A DNA stretch of 64,000 nucleotides, taken from positions 43,273 through 107,272 of IMG/VR virus record IMGVR_UViG_3300020192_000008; one strand, written 5' to 3'. This stretch comes from a virus. The translations under genes were made by a program, and so were the position numbers. The notes under the pieces were generated by a model. It was not told the origin of the DNA and made no database searches. It saw only the letters and a program-made list of their open reading frames with translations. Of this stretch, positions 1-9,178 are shown in pieces (within the stretch, counting starts at the first letter, position 1; each line of letters starts with the position of its first letter).

Positions 1-731
1 GTCAGCACCGAGAAGACACGCTGAGCGGCCTCGTCGGCATCCCAACCAGCCGACGCGGCCTTCTCGACCGCCAGCTCACTGGCCAGATCGTCGAGAGCCG
101 AGCCCTCTTTGACCTTGTCGTGAACCTTCTTCGCGCCGTAGGCCGCACCGCCAGCAGCTGCTGCACCAGCGGCGTGAATAGCTGCACCAACCGCCTTGGA
201 CTTGCCCTCACTCGCTTTCCAGCCGGCCTTGTGGGACGTGCGGTCGGCTGCGTTCATCGCACGGCGACCAGTGGCCTCCATGTGCGTGGAGACCCCCTCG
301 CTGACCCTCTTGCCGATGTGGCTGAGAGGCGCCTTGAGGCGATCGATGAACTTCGATCCGTCTGCTGGGGCCTTGCCGGCGATCTTGGTGAGCTCCTGGA
401 CGTAGGCATGAGCCATCACGCGACCGAGGTAGTCGGCTTCGGCAACCTTCGCCATGGCCTCCTTCTTCTCCTCGTGCTCTTCCTTCGCCTTCTCGACCTT
501 CTCCTCTTTCTCCTCTTTCTCGCCCTCGTCCTCGGCGAGCTTGTTCATGTTCTCGACCCACTGGCCGTAGATGCCACGAACCTGGGCATCGGGCATCGAG
601 TTGAGGTCGAGGCCATTGGCCTCTGCCGTCTTGACGAAGAGGTCGACGGAAGCGTCCTTCTCGAAGGCTTCCTGCTGGGCGCTGGAGTTGCCGGTTCCGT
701 AGTGGGCGGCGAGGAGTTCGTTCATGCTCAT
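1..731 (-). CDS. Virion-associated protein, partial (3' end outside window)
   Basis: The frame is open from an ATG whose upstream AAGGGACACC resembles a ribosome site, and runs off the left edge after 243 codons. Residues about 68-98 form a Glu/Lys-rich coiled coil. An Ala/Gly-rich stretch near residue 190 could lie in a membrane or pack as a hydrophobic helix. It carries several copies of the Lys-x-Ala motif (VKTAE, AKVAE, TKIAG, EKAAS) shared with neighbouring virion proteins. I do not recognise the family. Its place at the end of the head-gene operon suggests a structural or internal virion protein; the function is unknown. Confidence 0.75.
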   Translation of the reverse strand, partial: MSMNELLAAHYGTGNSSAQQEAFEKDASVDLFVKTAEANGLDLNSMPDAQVRGIYGQWVENMNKLAEDEGEKEEKEEKVEKAKEEHEEKKEAMAKVAEADYLGRVMAHAYVQELTKIAGKAPADGSKFIDRLKAPLSHIGKRVSEGVSTHMEATGRRAMNAADRTSHKAGWKASEGKSKAVGAAIHAAGAAAAGGAAYGAKKVHDKVKEGSALDDLASELAVEKAASAGWDADEAAQRVFSVL

Positions 732-821
732 GGTGGTGTCCCTTGGTTCTTGATCAGTTGAGGATTACGCGCTGCGTGTTCCTCGAGGGGGAACCCCTCT
801 CCACGCCGGCTTTCGCCCGAG

Positions 822-2471
822 TTACAGAAGGCCCCCGTAGATGTCAGCGCCCAACTCGTCCCAGAAAGCGTCCCGCAGATAGTGGACCGTGAGGGGAGTG
901 AAGAGCTGATCAACTGGTGCCGACGCCAGCTTACTGAACTCACTACCCCTTGGGGCAGATGCGTTCAGAAGTCCTTGTGCGCCGCTCACCAGATCCATGA
1001 GAGTTGTTCGGTACCCGTTGTAGGCAGCTCCTATCTTACGCAGCACTTCTGAGGGATGGGAAGAAGAGGCCCTCTTCTCACCCCCGTCGCTCTTCTTCAT
1101 CACAAGTACACGATGCTCAATCGCAGGCGCGAGAGCAGAGCGTGATTCCATGAGAGGGAGAAGAAGTCTTGCAAGTGAAGGAAGGAAGGAAGCGTGGCCG
1201 AGAGACATACTCTCAGTATCTTTCGATCTGGGGAAGACGATGTTCCGACGATCAAAGTCGTCAGCCATGTCTCTCCGTCCGATCTGAATCAAGACGATAC
1301 GCTGAAACTCCCTGGGACGAAGAACGATGCCCAAACCACCAGAAGTAGACAGGGAGCTGGGCAGGTCATGTTTCCCGAGTGCATCAAGCACATCATCAGG
1401 CAAATCTTCTTCTTCTCTCGACAGAGTGGCCACCGCCTTGCCAGCGAACTGGCTCGGCACAATGTCCTTGATGATCTCACTCTTCTTGAGCTTCGCGTCC
1501 TTGTATTGGAACGCTTCCTTGAAGATTGACTCGTTGAGAGAAGCCGTCTTTTCCCCAACGGTCATCTCGTCGTAGCCGAGCTTCTCCGCCTCATAGGCAG
1601 AAGAGCCGAACGAATAGACGCGCCCCTCAGACGCGATCTTCATCATCGTCTTGGCTGTCTTGTCAGCCCCGATGAAGACGAAAGAGATGTCGAAGAACTT
1701 CGGGAAGTCGTTGTAGACGTACACCTTCCGGCCATCGGCCAGAATCTTGTTCATCTGATTGCGAGCGTGCTCGCAATAGTCCTTCCGAGTGATCGACACG
1801 CCCCGGATAGGGGTCTTCTTATGGATGGCGAGGATGGCCTGGCCCGGAGACGCGTGCTTCTTCGGGTCGAAGGTGGCAGCCGCCTCGTGGTACCGCTTCC
1901 AATCGAGGCAGATGGAGCACGTATCGAAGGGCACCTTGCAGCCCATCGAGACATCCGGAAACATGCCCTGGCTGAGCTTGTCCCAGACCTGCGTGCCCCC
2001 GTACTCCTGGCACTTGAGCTTATCGACCCGAGTAACGAGCTCGACGCGCTTGAGCCTCGGGTGCCAGACAGCCAGCTCCACCTCACCGAAGGCGCGGCCT
2101 GCGTCCTTGTTGCGATGGTGGGCGTAGGGGTGGGCTGAATAGAAGGTCGGGTAGCCGTACGCCCAATCCTTCGCCTTGATCTTGTCGAGCAAAGGGTTGC
2201 CCGTCCAATCATCAGGGCGATGGATCAGGGCAGCTTCTGGGAAGTGATCGCCGTTGACATTGGAGCCGAAGAACTCTCCGGCCCCCATGGCATTGACGAG
2301 GTTGTACGCTGCATCATTCCGGGGCCTGAGCGACTCGATATACTTGACGACGTCAGGAAGAAGTGTGGCTGATGCGGTCTTCTCGAAGTACGCATCAGAC
2401 GCTTTGTTGAAGAGCGGGATGACCGTTGGGCCAGTCTCGCTCTCACCCCAGTATGTGCAGAGCTTGTACAT
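822..2471 (-). CDS. Putative prohead (head maturation) protease
   Basis: 549 residues. The N-terminal half shows a pattern like herpesvirus-fold head proteases: an NGDHF segment near residue 75, a His-rich HPYAHHRNKD segment followed by FGEVE, and a later DVSMG segment where the family places its serine. A Cys-rich patch (CSIC) follows. The C-terminal third is low in recognisable features. Lys-x-Ala motifs (EKTAS twice, MKIAS, FKEA, SKLAS) recur through it. It starts at the ATG of a TTATG junction with the upstream gene, with AGGG about 10 bases before the ATG, and stops at TAA. Position beside head genes fits a maturation protease, but the assignment rests on motif pattern only. Confidence 0.5.
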   Translation of the reverse strand: MYKLCTYWGESETGPTVIPLFNKASDAYFEKTASATLLPDVVKYIESLRPRNDAAYNLVNAMGAGEFFGSNVNGDHFPEAALIHRPDDWTGNPLLDKIKAKDWAYGYPTFYSAHPYAHHRNKDAGRAFGEVELAVWHPRLKRVELVTRVDKLKCQEYGGTQVWDKLSQGMFPDVSMGCKVPFDTCSICLDWKRYHEAAATFDPKKHASPGQAILAIHKKTPIRGVSITRKDYCEHARNQMNKILADGRKVYVYNDFPKFFDISFVFIGADKTAKTMMKIASEGRVYSFGSSAYEAEKLGYDEMTVGEKTASLNESIFKEAFQYKDAKLKKSEIIKDIVPSQFAGKAVATLSREEEDLPDDVLDALGKHDLPSSLSTSGGLGIVLRPREFQRIVLIQIGRRDMADDFDRRNIVFPRSKDTESMSLGHASFLPSLARLLLPLMESRSALAPAIEHRVLVMKKSDGGEKRASSSHPSEVLRKIGAAYNGYRTTLMDLVSGAQGLLNASAPRGSEFSKLASAPVDQLFTPLTVHYLRDAFWDELGADIYGGLL

Positions 2472-3010
2472 AAGGGGCCCTGACCGCCCTTGTTGTTGCG
2501 GCGCTGGTAGGGCTTGGCGACGACCTTGGGCTTGAGCGACTCGGCGAACGAGTTACCTGCGTGCTCACCACCCCTACGCCACGAATCAGCCATGGGGGAC
2601 TTGAACTTGTCGGAGGCCGACAGGCTCTCGGTGAGGATGCCACCGGCTGACATGGGGTTGTCGGCCATGCGGCGCAGATAGGTCCCGGCGACGATCGGGT
2701 CCTTGGCGAAGTTCGGATTCATGTTCCGAAGCGACGAGTACATCTGGTTGAACATCTTCGGGTCGCGCTCGTGATGCTCATGCAGGTCCGGGTTCAGTTC
2801 CAAGATCTGCTTGAAGTCGTGCGACTTGGTGGCCGCATCGTAGATCTTGCCAGCGGCCATGCCGGCGCCGGCGAAGGCAACTCCGGCAGCAGCCATCCCA
2901 AGACCCTGCGTCATCGCATGGCCGAAGCCCTTGGCAGCTTCACCACCGAAGGCGACCTTCTCCTGGGGCTCGCCGTACTGGGCGTAGAAGTCATCGAGGG
3001 GGTTAGACAT
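2471..3010 (-). CDS. Small Ala/Gly-rich virion protein ending at TTA
   Basis: 179 residues if the in-frame TTA at 2473-2471 ends it. Under the standard code the frame stays open to 2225, but those last 80-odd residues are Ser/Arg-rich and are plainly the wrong frame of the protease gene. An Ala/Gly hydrophobic segment lies near residues 35-55 and could span a membrane, followed by a charged alpha-helical region. One EKVAF copy of the Lys-x-Ala motif is present near the N-terminus. The start overlaps the upstream stop as TGATG, so translation is probably coupled. Family not recognised; probably a virion component. Confidence 0.65.
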
Positions 3011-4206
3011 CAGCCGCCTCCGCTCTGGAGCATCTGCTCGAGGTAGTTGTGCTCTTGCGTCCCAGGGATGGCGGCCAGCGTTTGGTACTTCGCCTTCTGG
3101 AACGTGGGGTCGTACTTGAGGTTCCGGCGGTAGGCCTCGTGGGCCAAGACAGCGGGGGCAGCGACAGCGCCGACTTGGGCTGCAGTGCCGAAGCCCTGGC
3201 CTTTGCCCTTACCCATGAGCACTTCACCGACAGCCCTGCCCCCCTTGCCCGCGTACTCGACGCCCTTCTTGGCAGCGTTGACGCCCTTCATGAGCAGGCC
3301 TTCACTGGCTGCTCGCTTCACGAAGGAGGTGAGCACGTCGAGGTTGTCCTTGACGTAGTCGCGCTCTGTTCGGAGGGAGGCCACCTTGGTCAGCACTTCG
3401 CAGTAGTCCTGGAAGTCTTTGATCAGAGGGTGCTCGGGGTTGGGGTTACCAACCGAGGCCGTCTTCTCGATCGACTCGACCATGTCTACCTGCGAGCGGA
3501 AGACACCGTTCTCCATCAGCTCCGGGAGGACCTGACGGAAGGCGACCTTCACGTACTCACCCGTAGGCGCGAAGTTCTCCCAGATCTGAGCGACCTCGCC
3601 GAGGCTGTGACCAGAGAGGGCAGCCTGCTTGACGTTGTAGAAGTTCCTCGTTCGGAGGTCGTCGTACATCGTCTCGAGGCCGGAGATATGAGCGGTCAGG
3701 CTCTCGTAGGAGGAGGCGAGCTTGTCGCGCAGGGCAATAGCATCACCGAGGGGGTTCTCGTCTGGCAGGGCACTGGCCTCCTTGCCGAACATGTCCTCGA
3801 GCTCTCGCTCATGAAAACGCGATGCCTTCTTCTCCTTGGCAGGAGGGGGCTGGCTGTAGTCGCTCGAGCCACGGCTGAAGTGGGCAACGCCGGCGCTCTT
3901 GTTGAGCTCCTGCAGAACGTACCCAGGGCTCGCCGGCTCCTGGCCGCCGAAGTCCACGACCTTGTGGCCAGCCTCGCCGGCTTTGGAGAACTCGGTGAGG
4001 TAGGCGTCCGTGTTGGCGAACTCAACAACACGCTTGATCTGTTCGGCCGACAGACTCGCTGTCTTCACGGTCTGTACGACCGCCTCGTTGAGAGTGGAGT
4101 ATCGCCCCTCGGACCAGCGCGCAGCCGCGTGCTTGCCCAGAACCTGGAGCTGCTCGCCGTCCATTCGGCGAGCCTTCATCTGCTGCAGCAAACCGTGGTC
4201 TGACAT
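3010..4206 (-). CDS. Virion-associated protein rich in Lys-x-Ala motifs
   Basis: 398 residues, mostly predicted helix. At least eight copies of the motif occur (GKHAA, VKTAS, GKEAS, VKQAA, VKVAF, EKTAS, TKVAS, VKRAA), spread along the whole chain. The C-terminal 100 residues hold a Gly/Ala-rich segment resembling that of the downstream small protein. First gene of a short minus-strand run that continues through TGATG coupling into the head genes. The 36-base gap upstream separates it from the divergent MerR-like gene and must carry any promoter. Function unknown; scaffold, core or ejected internal protein are all possible. Confidence 0.7.
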   Translation of the reverse strand: MSDHGLLQQMKARRMDGEQLQVLGKHAAARWSEGRYSTLNEAVVQTVKTASLSAEQIKRVVEFANTDAYLTEFSKAGEAGHKVVDFGGQEPASPGYVLQELNKSAGVAHFSRGSSDYSQPPPAKEKKASRFHERELEDMFGKEASALPDENPLGDAIALRDKLASSYESLTAHISGLETMYDDLRTRNFYNVKQAALSGHSLGEVAQIWENFAPTGEYVKVAFRQVLPELMENGVFRSQVDMVESIEKTASVGNPNPEHPLIKDFQDYCEVLTKVASLRTERDYVKDNLDVLTSFVKRAASEGLLMKGVNAAKKGVEYAGKGGRAVGEVLMGKGKGQGFGTAAQVGAVAAPAVLAHEAYRRNLKYDPTFQKAKYQTLAAIPGTQEHNYLEQMLQSGGG

Positions 4207-4242
4207 TCACTGCTCCTTCAAGAATCCGTTACAAGAAGTACC

Positions 4243-4938
4243 ATGGATAAAAAACTCATGGGAAGCTGGCCCCGGCTGGTCTCCGTGCTGGAAGCAGCCG
4301 AGATGCTTTCGGTTTCTGTCGATCAAGTCCATCGCTGGAACCGGGATGGTCTACTAGAGGCTGAGTACCCAGAGGGAAGAAGAGGGGGGAAGTACTTCCA
4401 GACGGAAGACATCCAGACCCTCATAGAAGCTCGGGCCAGCAAGACGCTCTCTGACCATGATGTGAAGATTCTAGCCCTTCAGTCTCTGGTCTCCTCCAAG
4501 AGGGCAGAACGAAAACTCGATGAGCTGCTTGGGATGCTCGGTGTTTCGGACGTGAAGCTCGGTACCTCGAGGGAGGAGGTCTTGGCTTTCTTCGTCGAGG
4601 TAGAGGACGAGATCAAGGAGGGTGAGCCGCTCCTACCCGAGGAGGCGATCGGCTGGGCCAAGCGGATGCTGGGCATCACCGAGGAGTACCTGGAGCTAGT
4701 GAAGGAGCACACGTTCATGCTCGAGCCCTGGGTCCCGTACATGCAGCTCTCCAAGAAGCTGCACGACAAGTTCCCAGCAGGGCAGGCAGGGGCCTACCTC
4801 TCTCACGCCATCCGTAATCTTCGGCACACGGCGTACTTCTACGTGCGTCGGGCGGATGGGGTGAGAGAGGCGACGAAGCGCTTTCCCGAGGGTGGCGTGA
4901 CGAGCCAGCTCCTCGGGATCATGTTTCCGAAGAGCTAA
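4243..4938 (+). CDS. MerR/excisionase-like DNA-binding protein
   Basis: 231 residues. Residues about 10-60 match a MerR/excisionase winged helix: a VLEAAEMLSVSVDQVHRW helix-turn-helix followed by a basic wing (GRRGGKYF) and a TEDIQTLIEAR helix. The remaining 170 residues are helical and not recognised. It is the only plus-strand gene in the left head-gene block, so it may regulate or be regulated apart from it. Its TAA stop is exactly the reverse complement of the TTA codon where the convergent terminase appears to end. Coding quality holds to the last residues, so this gene, not the antisense terminase extension, owns the shared 3' region. Confidence 0.8.
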   Translation: MDKKLMGSWPRLVSVLEAAEMLSVSVDQVHRWNRDGLLEAEYPEGRRGGKYFQTEDIQTLIEARASKTLSDHDVKILALQSLVSSKRAERKLDELLGMLGVSDVKLGTSREEVLAFFVEVEDEIKEGEPLLPEEAIGWAKRMLGITEEYLELVKEHTFMLEPWVPYMQLSKKLHDKFPAGQAGAYLSHAIRNLRHTAYFYVRRADGVREATKRFPEGGVTSQLLGIMFPKS

Positions 4939-7836
4939 CCCTTGGTTCGTTGGCCCCGAGTAACCGCCGAGGTTGGGGCCACCGCTCCGAGCGTTCTCTT
5001 TCTTCGGGGTGATGATGTCCGGCCTGGGGTGGATGATCATCGAGCCAACGAAGCAGTAGATGATAGAGTGCAACGCATCATCAGGCCGATCGGGCCTGTG
5101 CTGGTACTGGATCATGTGAAGAGACTGGTTGTACTCTGTGAAGATGTTCAGGATGTCTTGCCCGAACGGCTCACGGAACTCTTCCCACCTGGGGAACATG
5201 ATCTGCTTGCGCTTGATGGCCGTGAAGACATCGCTCACGACTTCCGTCTTGTGCACCTTCCAACGCTGCAGCTTACCGTCCCACTCGACCTTCTTCTTGT
5301 TACGGGCCATGTACTGGAAGCGGTGCACGCGCTGGGTGCCGAAGCGACGGATCAAGTAGGCGTTGTTGTTGAAGCCACCGCCGTAGTCGCACCCGATGAT
5401 GCGGACGTTGTACGCATGCAGGATGCGCTTGATCTTCTCGAGCTGGATCTCAGGGTCCGTGTCTTCACCCGTGAAGCGGTGGATGAAGAAGATCTTGAAC
5501 TTCATCCCGTCGTAGTAGCCGAGACTCATGACCGTGTAGCTGTTCTCGCCCGTGTTACCTTGGTACGCGATGCTTCCGTTACGCTCTGTGACGATGTACC
5601 CCGAAGGCACGGCGCAGCAGTACACCTTGCCCGCATAGGGGACGTGCTTCACCGCCGTGGAGGGGGTGTTGAACTGGTAGTCTCGGCCCTCCGACCACAA
5701 GGCTCTCCAGCGCGTCTTCCGGTTCCCCTCCGCAGGCTTGTGCAGCTTCACGGAGCACCGAAGACCGAGCTTTATGCAGATCTCCTGGAAGTCCTCGCAC
5801 AGCCCTTTTGACGTCGAATAGAAGGCCCCTCCTGTGCAGCCCTCCCGAGGGTCCGTGTAACCGTCTCCGTCTACCAGGGCCTGAAACAAGATCCGAAGCT
5901 GCCTTTGGCCGAGGCCGAGGAACTCCCGTGGGATACGCTTCTCGTCCCCTTCGACCCCTACGTTCTGGGCGTACCACGCCCAGTACTGCTTGCCGTAAAT
6001 GGTCCAGTTGACGTCCCCAGTCTTTGGGTTCGGGAACGCCTTGAACGAGACCCCCACCCGGTCGAGAGACGCCTGCATCTTGAGGTAGGTCTCGTGGTTG
6101 ACCGTCTCCCTCTGCGACATCTTGAGGCAGGACGGGCGGCCCCCATCAAAGCAGACCCCGCCCTCTGTCACGAGATAGCCGAGTAGCTCCAACCAGTCGT
6201 CCATGGGGACGGTCTTGTCCTCAGAGCCCTTGTACCCAGGGCTCGTCGGCAGCCCCGGCAGCGTGAAGGCCTGCTTCTCCTCTCCTTGCCAGTCGACGTA
6301 GCCCACGAACTTGACGTTGCCGCCCCGTTCTACGAGTTCGCCCGCCGACTCGGTGAGCCACCGCTCTCCCTGGGAAGTCCCGACACGCATGCGGTGCGTA
6401 TGGGTGATCATCAGATCGAGCCCCCCCTTGGTCTCGAAGTGTAGAAGTGGCTGGTCCCAGTCGCGTACCGTACGAACCTTCGGAGCCACGAAGGTCATCG
6501 CACGCGTTTCTGGATCCCACTGGGCTACCTTGTCTTCGTCGGTGAGATCACAGAAGTACTTGAAGCCAGACTGCGTAAGAATGCGTGTCTTGTCATCGTG
6601 ACAGCCCCAGTCGATGCCAGCGAAGATGTTGCCGGCGGTAGCCGTCTTGCGGATCTTCTCGAGGGCCGTGGGGTGCATCGTCAGCTTGGGGTCGCATGAC
6701 TCCTTCAGCTGGCCCATGGTGATGGGCCGGAGGCCTGAGTCGTAAGACATCCCCAAGACTTCGTTGTAGAACTTGTCGCGGGGGTACCGCTCGTAGTCGA
6801 GCAGGATTTCCTCCCACGACCGCCAAGGCACCATCAGCTGGGGGATGCGGTAGCTCTCGAAGACCCCGTCACGGACCTGGTTGATCCACTTCGAGTCCTT
6901 GTGCATGGGGTCGATCTTCCCCCCGCACTTCTCGCAGATGAGGCTCTTCTTACCGATGTTCTTCTCGCAGAGGATGTTCCAGTGCCGGCCAGCACCGCCA
7001 CCAACGGAGGACCCGCAGTGGTCGCACGGCACCATCCACTCACCCTGCGTCGACATCGGGCGGCCCTTGGCCACGCCTGACCGGTAGAACTCGATGGGGT
7101 TGTCGAGCCCTTTGGGTGTGCCGGCGTAGATGAAGCGCTTGAACTTCTCCGGAGCGTGGCTTGTGCACTGCTCGATGACGGGGATGTTGTCGGCGAGAAT
7201 GTCTTGGAGCTCGTCGAGGGTGAGCAGCCAGGCTGGGATGCCTCGGGTACGGTCGGCGTTGAGGAACGCATACCTCAAGGTGATCTTCGCCCGGTTGACG
7301 AACTGCTTCTCGAAGATGTTCTGCGACAGCATGGTCGTCGTGAACGTCTTCAAGACCTGGCTCGTCTCGATGGGCTCCTTGATACGGTCGACCGAGAAGA
7401 CCTTCGTCTGCGTGGCTGACGGGCTCACGTACAGCGTCTTGTACGCCGGCACGACGCACGAGTACGAGAGCATGATGTTGCCGATCATGGTCGACTTCTC
7501 GACCTGCCGGCCACAGAACAGGAGCACGCGCCTGGCTGGGGTGTTGTAGGGGCGGCGCATGTGCCGACGCCCCTCAAACGTGAAGTTCTCGTACCCCATA
7601 CCGTCCTGCCGAGGCATCCGGAAGGCGAACTCGGTGAACTGGCTGGGCAGGACAGCGGGGATCTTGACCGCTGCCCTGCGCTTCTCCTCTATCTCCCAGA
7701 AGTCCTCGAAGGGCTCTGGCTCAGGGAGCCAGGGCTTGCCGTTGTGCATCCTTCGGAGTTCTTCGTCTGTGAACTCTTCAGGCTCGAGGTCCTCTTCAGA
7801 AGGGACCGTGACGGGGTCAGGCTGGAAGCTGCTCAC
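4936..7836 (-). CDS. terL: Large terminase subunit with in-frame intein
   Basis: 966 residues to the in-frame TTA (standard-code stop at 4696; the extra part is antisense to the MerR-like gene). The N-terminal ATPase has a deviant Walker A, GRQVEKST, near residue 109 and Walker B LLTLDELQD near 204. A CDHC...CEKC zinc ribbon lies near 271-304. The nuclease starts with GIDWG at 407-411, is interrupted by the intein at 412-761, then resumes with IGCDYGGG near 814 and DDALHS near 916. The enzyme cuts concatemeric DNA and drives it through the portal. GTG start overlaps the upstream TGA (GTGA). Splicing should yield a protein of about 616 residues. Confidence 0.92.
5554..6603 (-). mobile_element. 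Terminase intein with LAGLIDADG endonuclease
   Basis: 350-residue insertion beginning with Cys and ending in Gly-Asn, followed by Thr as the +1 extein residue. The N-terminal splicing block starts CHDDKTRILTQSG and a THTHRM segment resembles block B. Two endonuclease helices, LLGYLVTEGG and LFQALVDGDG, identify the LAGLIDADG (DOD) class. The penultimate residue is Gly instead of the usual His. It sits directly after the catalytic Asp motif of the terminase nuclease, a conserved site where precise removal is essential. Both endonuclease acidic positions look intact, so homing may still be active. Confidence 0.88.
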
Positions 7837-8255
7837 AGGCTCTTGATCTTCGCTTCGATGGCTTCGTCGAGCTTCTCGAGGAACTTGTCAGCGTAAGCAT
7901 CGAGGTCGAGGATGTGCCCGAAGCCATCAGCCTGAAACCACCAAGAGTCGACTTCTTGCGTGTAGGCCGCACGCAGCCGTGGGTAGGCTGCGTTGAAGAA
8001 CTCCATGGACGCATCCGAGAGCACCTCGGGGAAGAGGTACCTCCAGTAGTACCCCACCCTCGCGCCCAGATGCTGGATGTCTTTCACCTGGTAGAAGTGG
8101 AAGATAAGGCTTCCCTCGTGGATGCAGACTTCTCCGATGAAGGTCGTGTAGTCCTCGACCTTACGGAAGGTCTTCGCCCTCACCCCCTGCTCCTCCTCCA
8201 TCGAGAGGCGACCCTTCGCTTCCGTCTCCGTCATCTGCTCCGGCTGGTAGTTCAT
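7833..8255 (-). CDS. Conserved-looking small phage protein upstream of terminase
   Basis: 140 residues, acidic, aromatic-rich in the middle (GYYWRYLFPE, SWWFQADGFG). No family recognised. The start ATG lies inside the C-terminal coding part of the preceding gene (95-base overlap) and its TGA overlaps the terminase GTG start. Tight coupling to the terminase suggests a packaging or head-completion role, which is inference from position only. Confidence 0.7.
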   Translation of the reverse strand: MNYQPEQMTETEAKGRLSMEEEQGVRAKTFRKVEDYTTFIGEVCIHEGSLIFHFYQVKDIQHLGARVGYYWRYLFPEVLSDASMEFFNAAYPRLRAAYTQEVDSWWFQADGFGHILDLDAYADKFLEKLDEAIEAKIKSL

Positions 8256-9171
8256 GGTGTTCCTCGAGGAGGTTCATATCCATCGTGTGGTTGCCCTGCG
8301 TCACGTCATCGACGAAGGGCAGCTCAGCCGTGTCGTTACGAAGGGCGATGGAAGCAAGCTGCTCCCTGAGATCCTCGTCTGGCTTGACGATGGCTTCCAA
8401 CGTGTCGGTGATCTTGGCGACACCGTTGGTGTAGTTGATGTACTTTTCCGAATCCTTCGGACCGTTGTTGTACGCCGACTCGAACGCTCTGAGGGCACCG
8501 ATGTACCTGCCTGCTTCAAGAATCTTGGCCAAGTCGAGCTTGGAAGGCATCGTCCCAAGACGCATCTGGGACAGCAGGGCTGATAGAGGCGAGAAGGGCA
8601 GGTCAGCTGCAGTCCTTCTGGCATCTGTGTAGAACGCGCGCTTGAGCGAGTCGTGCTGGCTGCGAATGCCCTCTTCAGTGTGGCTGGCTACCTGGTCTAC
8701 CTCGAACTGCAGAAGAGCTCGCATCTCGGTAGAGTCGAGCAGGTCCACATCCCAGAAGAAGAACTTGTAGCGGGCTACCTCCTGCTCGGTGCAGGCGAAG
8801 CCCTTCTGCCTGGTGAGGGCGTGGGCGATAGCAGCAGGCGGGGCCGATGAGAGAATCATCGCCTCGGTGAACTCTTTGATCCTCGGCGACTTGAGGATGC
8901 CCATGGCACCCATCACCGACTGGTCTGGATGGAAGAGCGTGTAGAGCCCGTTCTTCAGTAGCCACCGCACAGACAAGGGATGGTTCTTGTCGTGCGGGAA
9001 GAACTGAGGAGGAGGCTTGAGCTCTCCACGCAGACGATCGAGGTACCAGAAGCCCAGACTGGAGATCTGAGCGAACTGGCACATCACGATGATCTGATCG
9101 TTCGTGTACTTCTTGCCATGGCAGAGCAGGTACTTGAGGTACCTCTCTGCCGGCGAGCGCCTGATGATCAC
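8161..9171 (-). CDS. Unknown protein; candidate small terminase subunit
   Basis: 336 residues from a GTG start. The region around residues 110-150 (AIAHALTRQKG then TEQEVARYKFFFWDVD) resembles the helix-turn-helix and 'FWD' pattern of small terminase or DNA-recognition proteins. The C-terminal tail is acidic and Gly-rich (DDGDGSEG) and overlaps the next gene by 95 bases. Two tandem in-frame TTA codons of the upstream gene end just before the start. Gene order (this, small protein, large terminase) is what a packaging module would show. The family call is tentative; it could also be a structural protein. Confidence 0.6.
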   Translation of the reverse strand: MIIRRSPAERYLKYLLCHGKKYTNDQIIVMCQFAQISSLGFWYLDRLRGELKPPPQFFPHDKNHPLSVRWLLKNGLYTLFHPDQSVMGAMGILKSPRIKEFTEAMILSSAPPAAIAHALTRQKGFACTEQEVARYKFFFWDVDLLDSTEMRALLQFEVDQVASHTEEGIRSQHDSLKRAFYTDARRTAADLPFSPLSALLSQMRLGTMPSKLDLAKILEAGRYIGALRAFESAYNNGPKDSEKYINYTNGVAKITDTLEAIVKPDEDLREQLASIALRNDTAELPFVDDVTQGNHTMDMNLLEEHHELPAGADDGDGSEGSPLDGGGAGGEGEDLP

Positions 9172-9178
9172 CTAAGGC

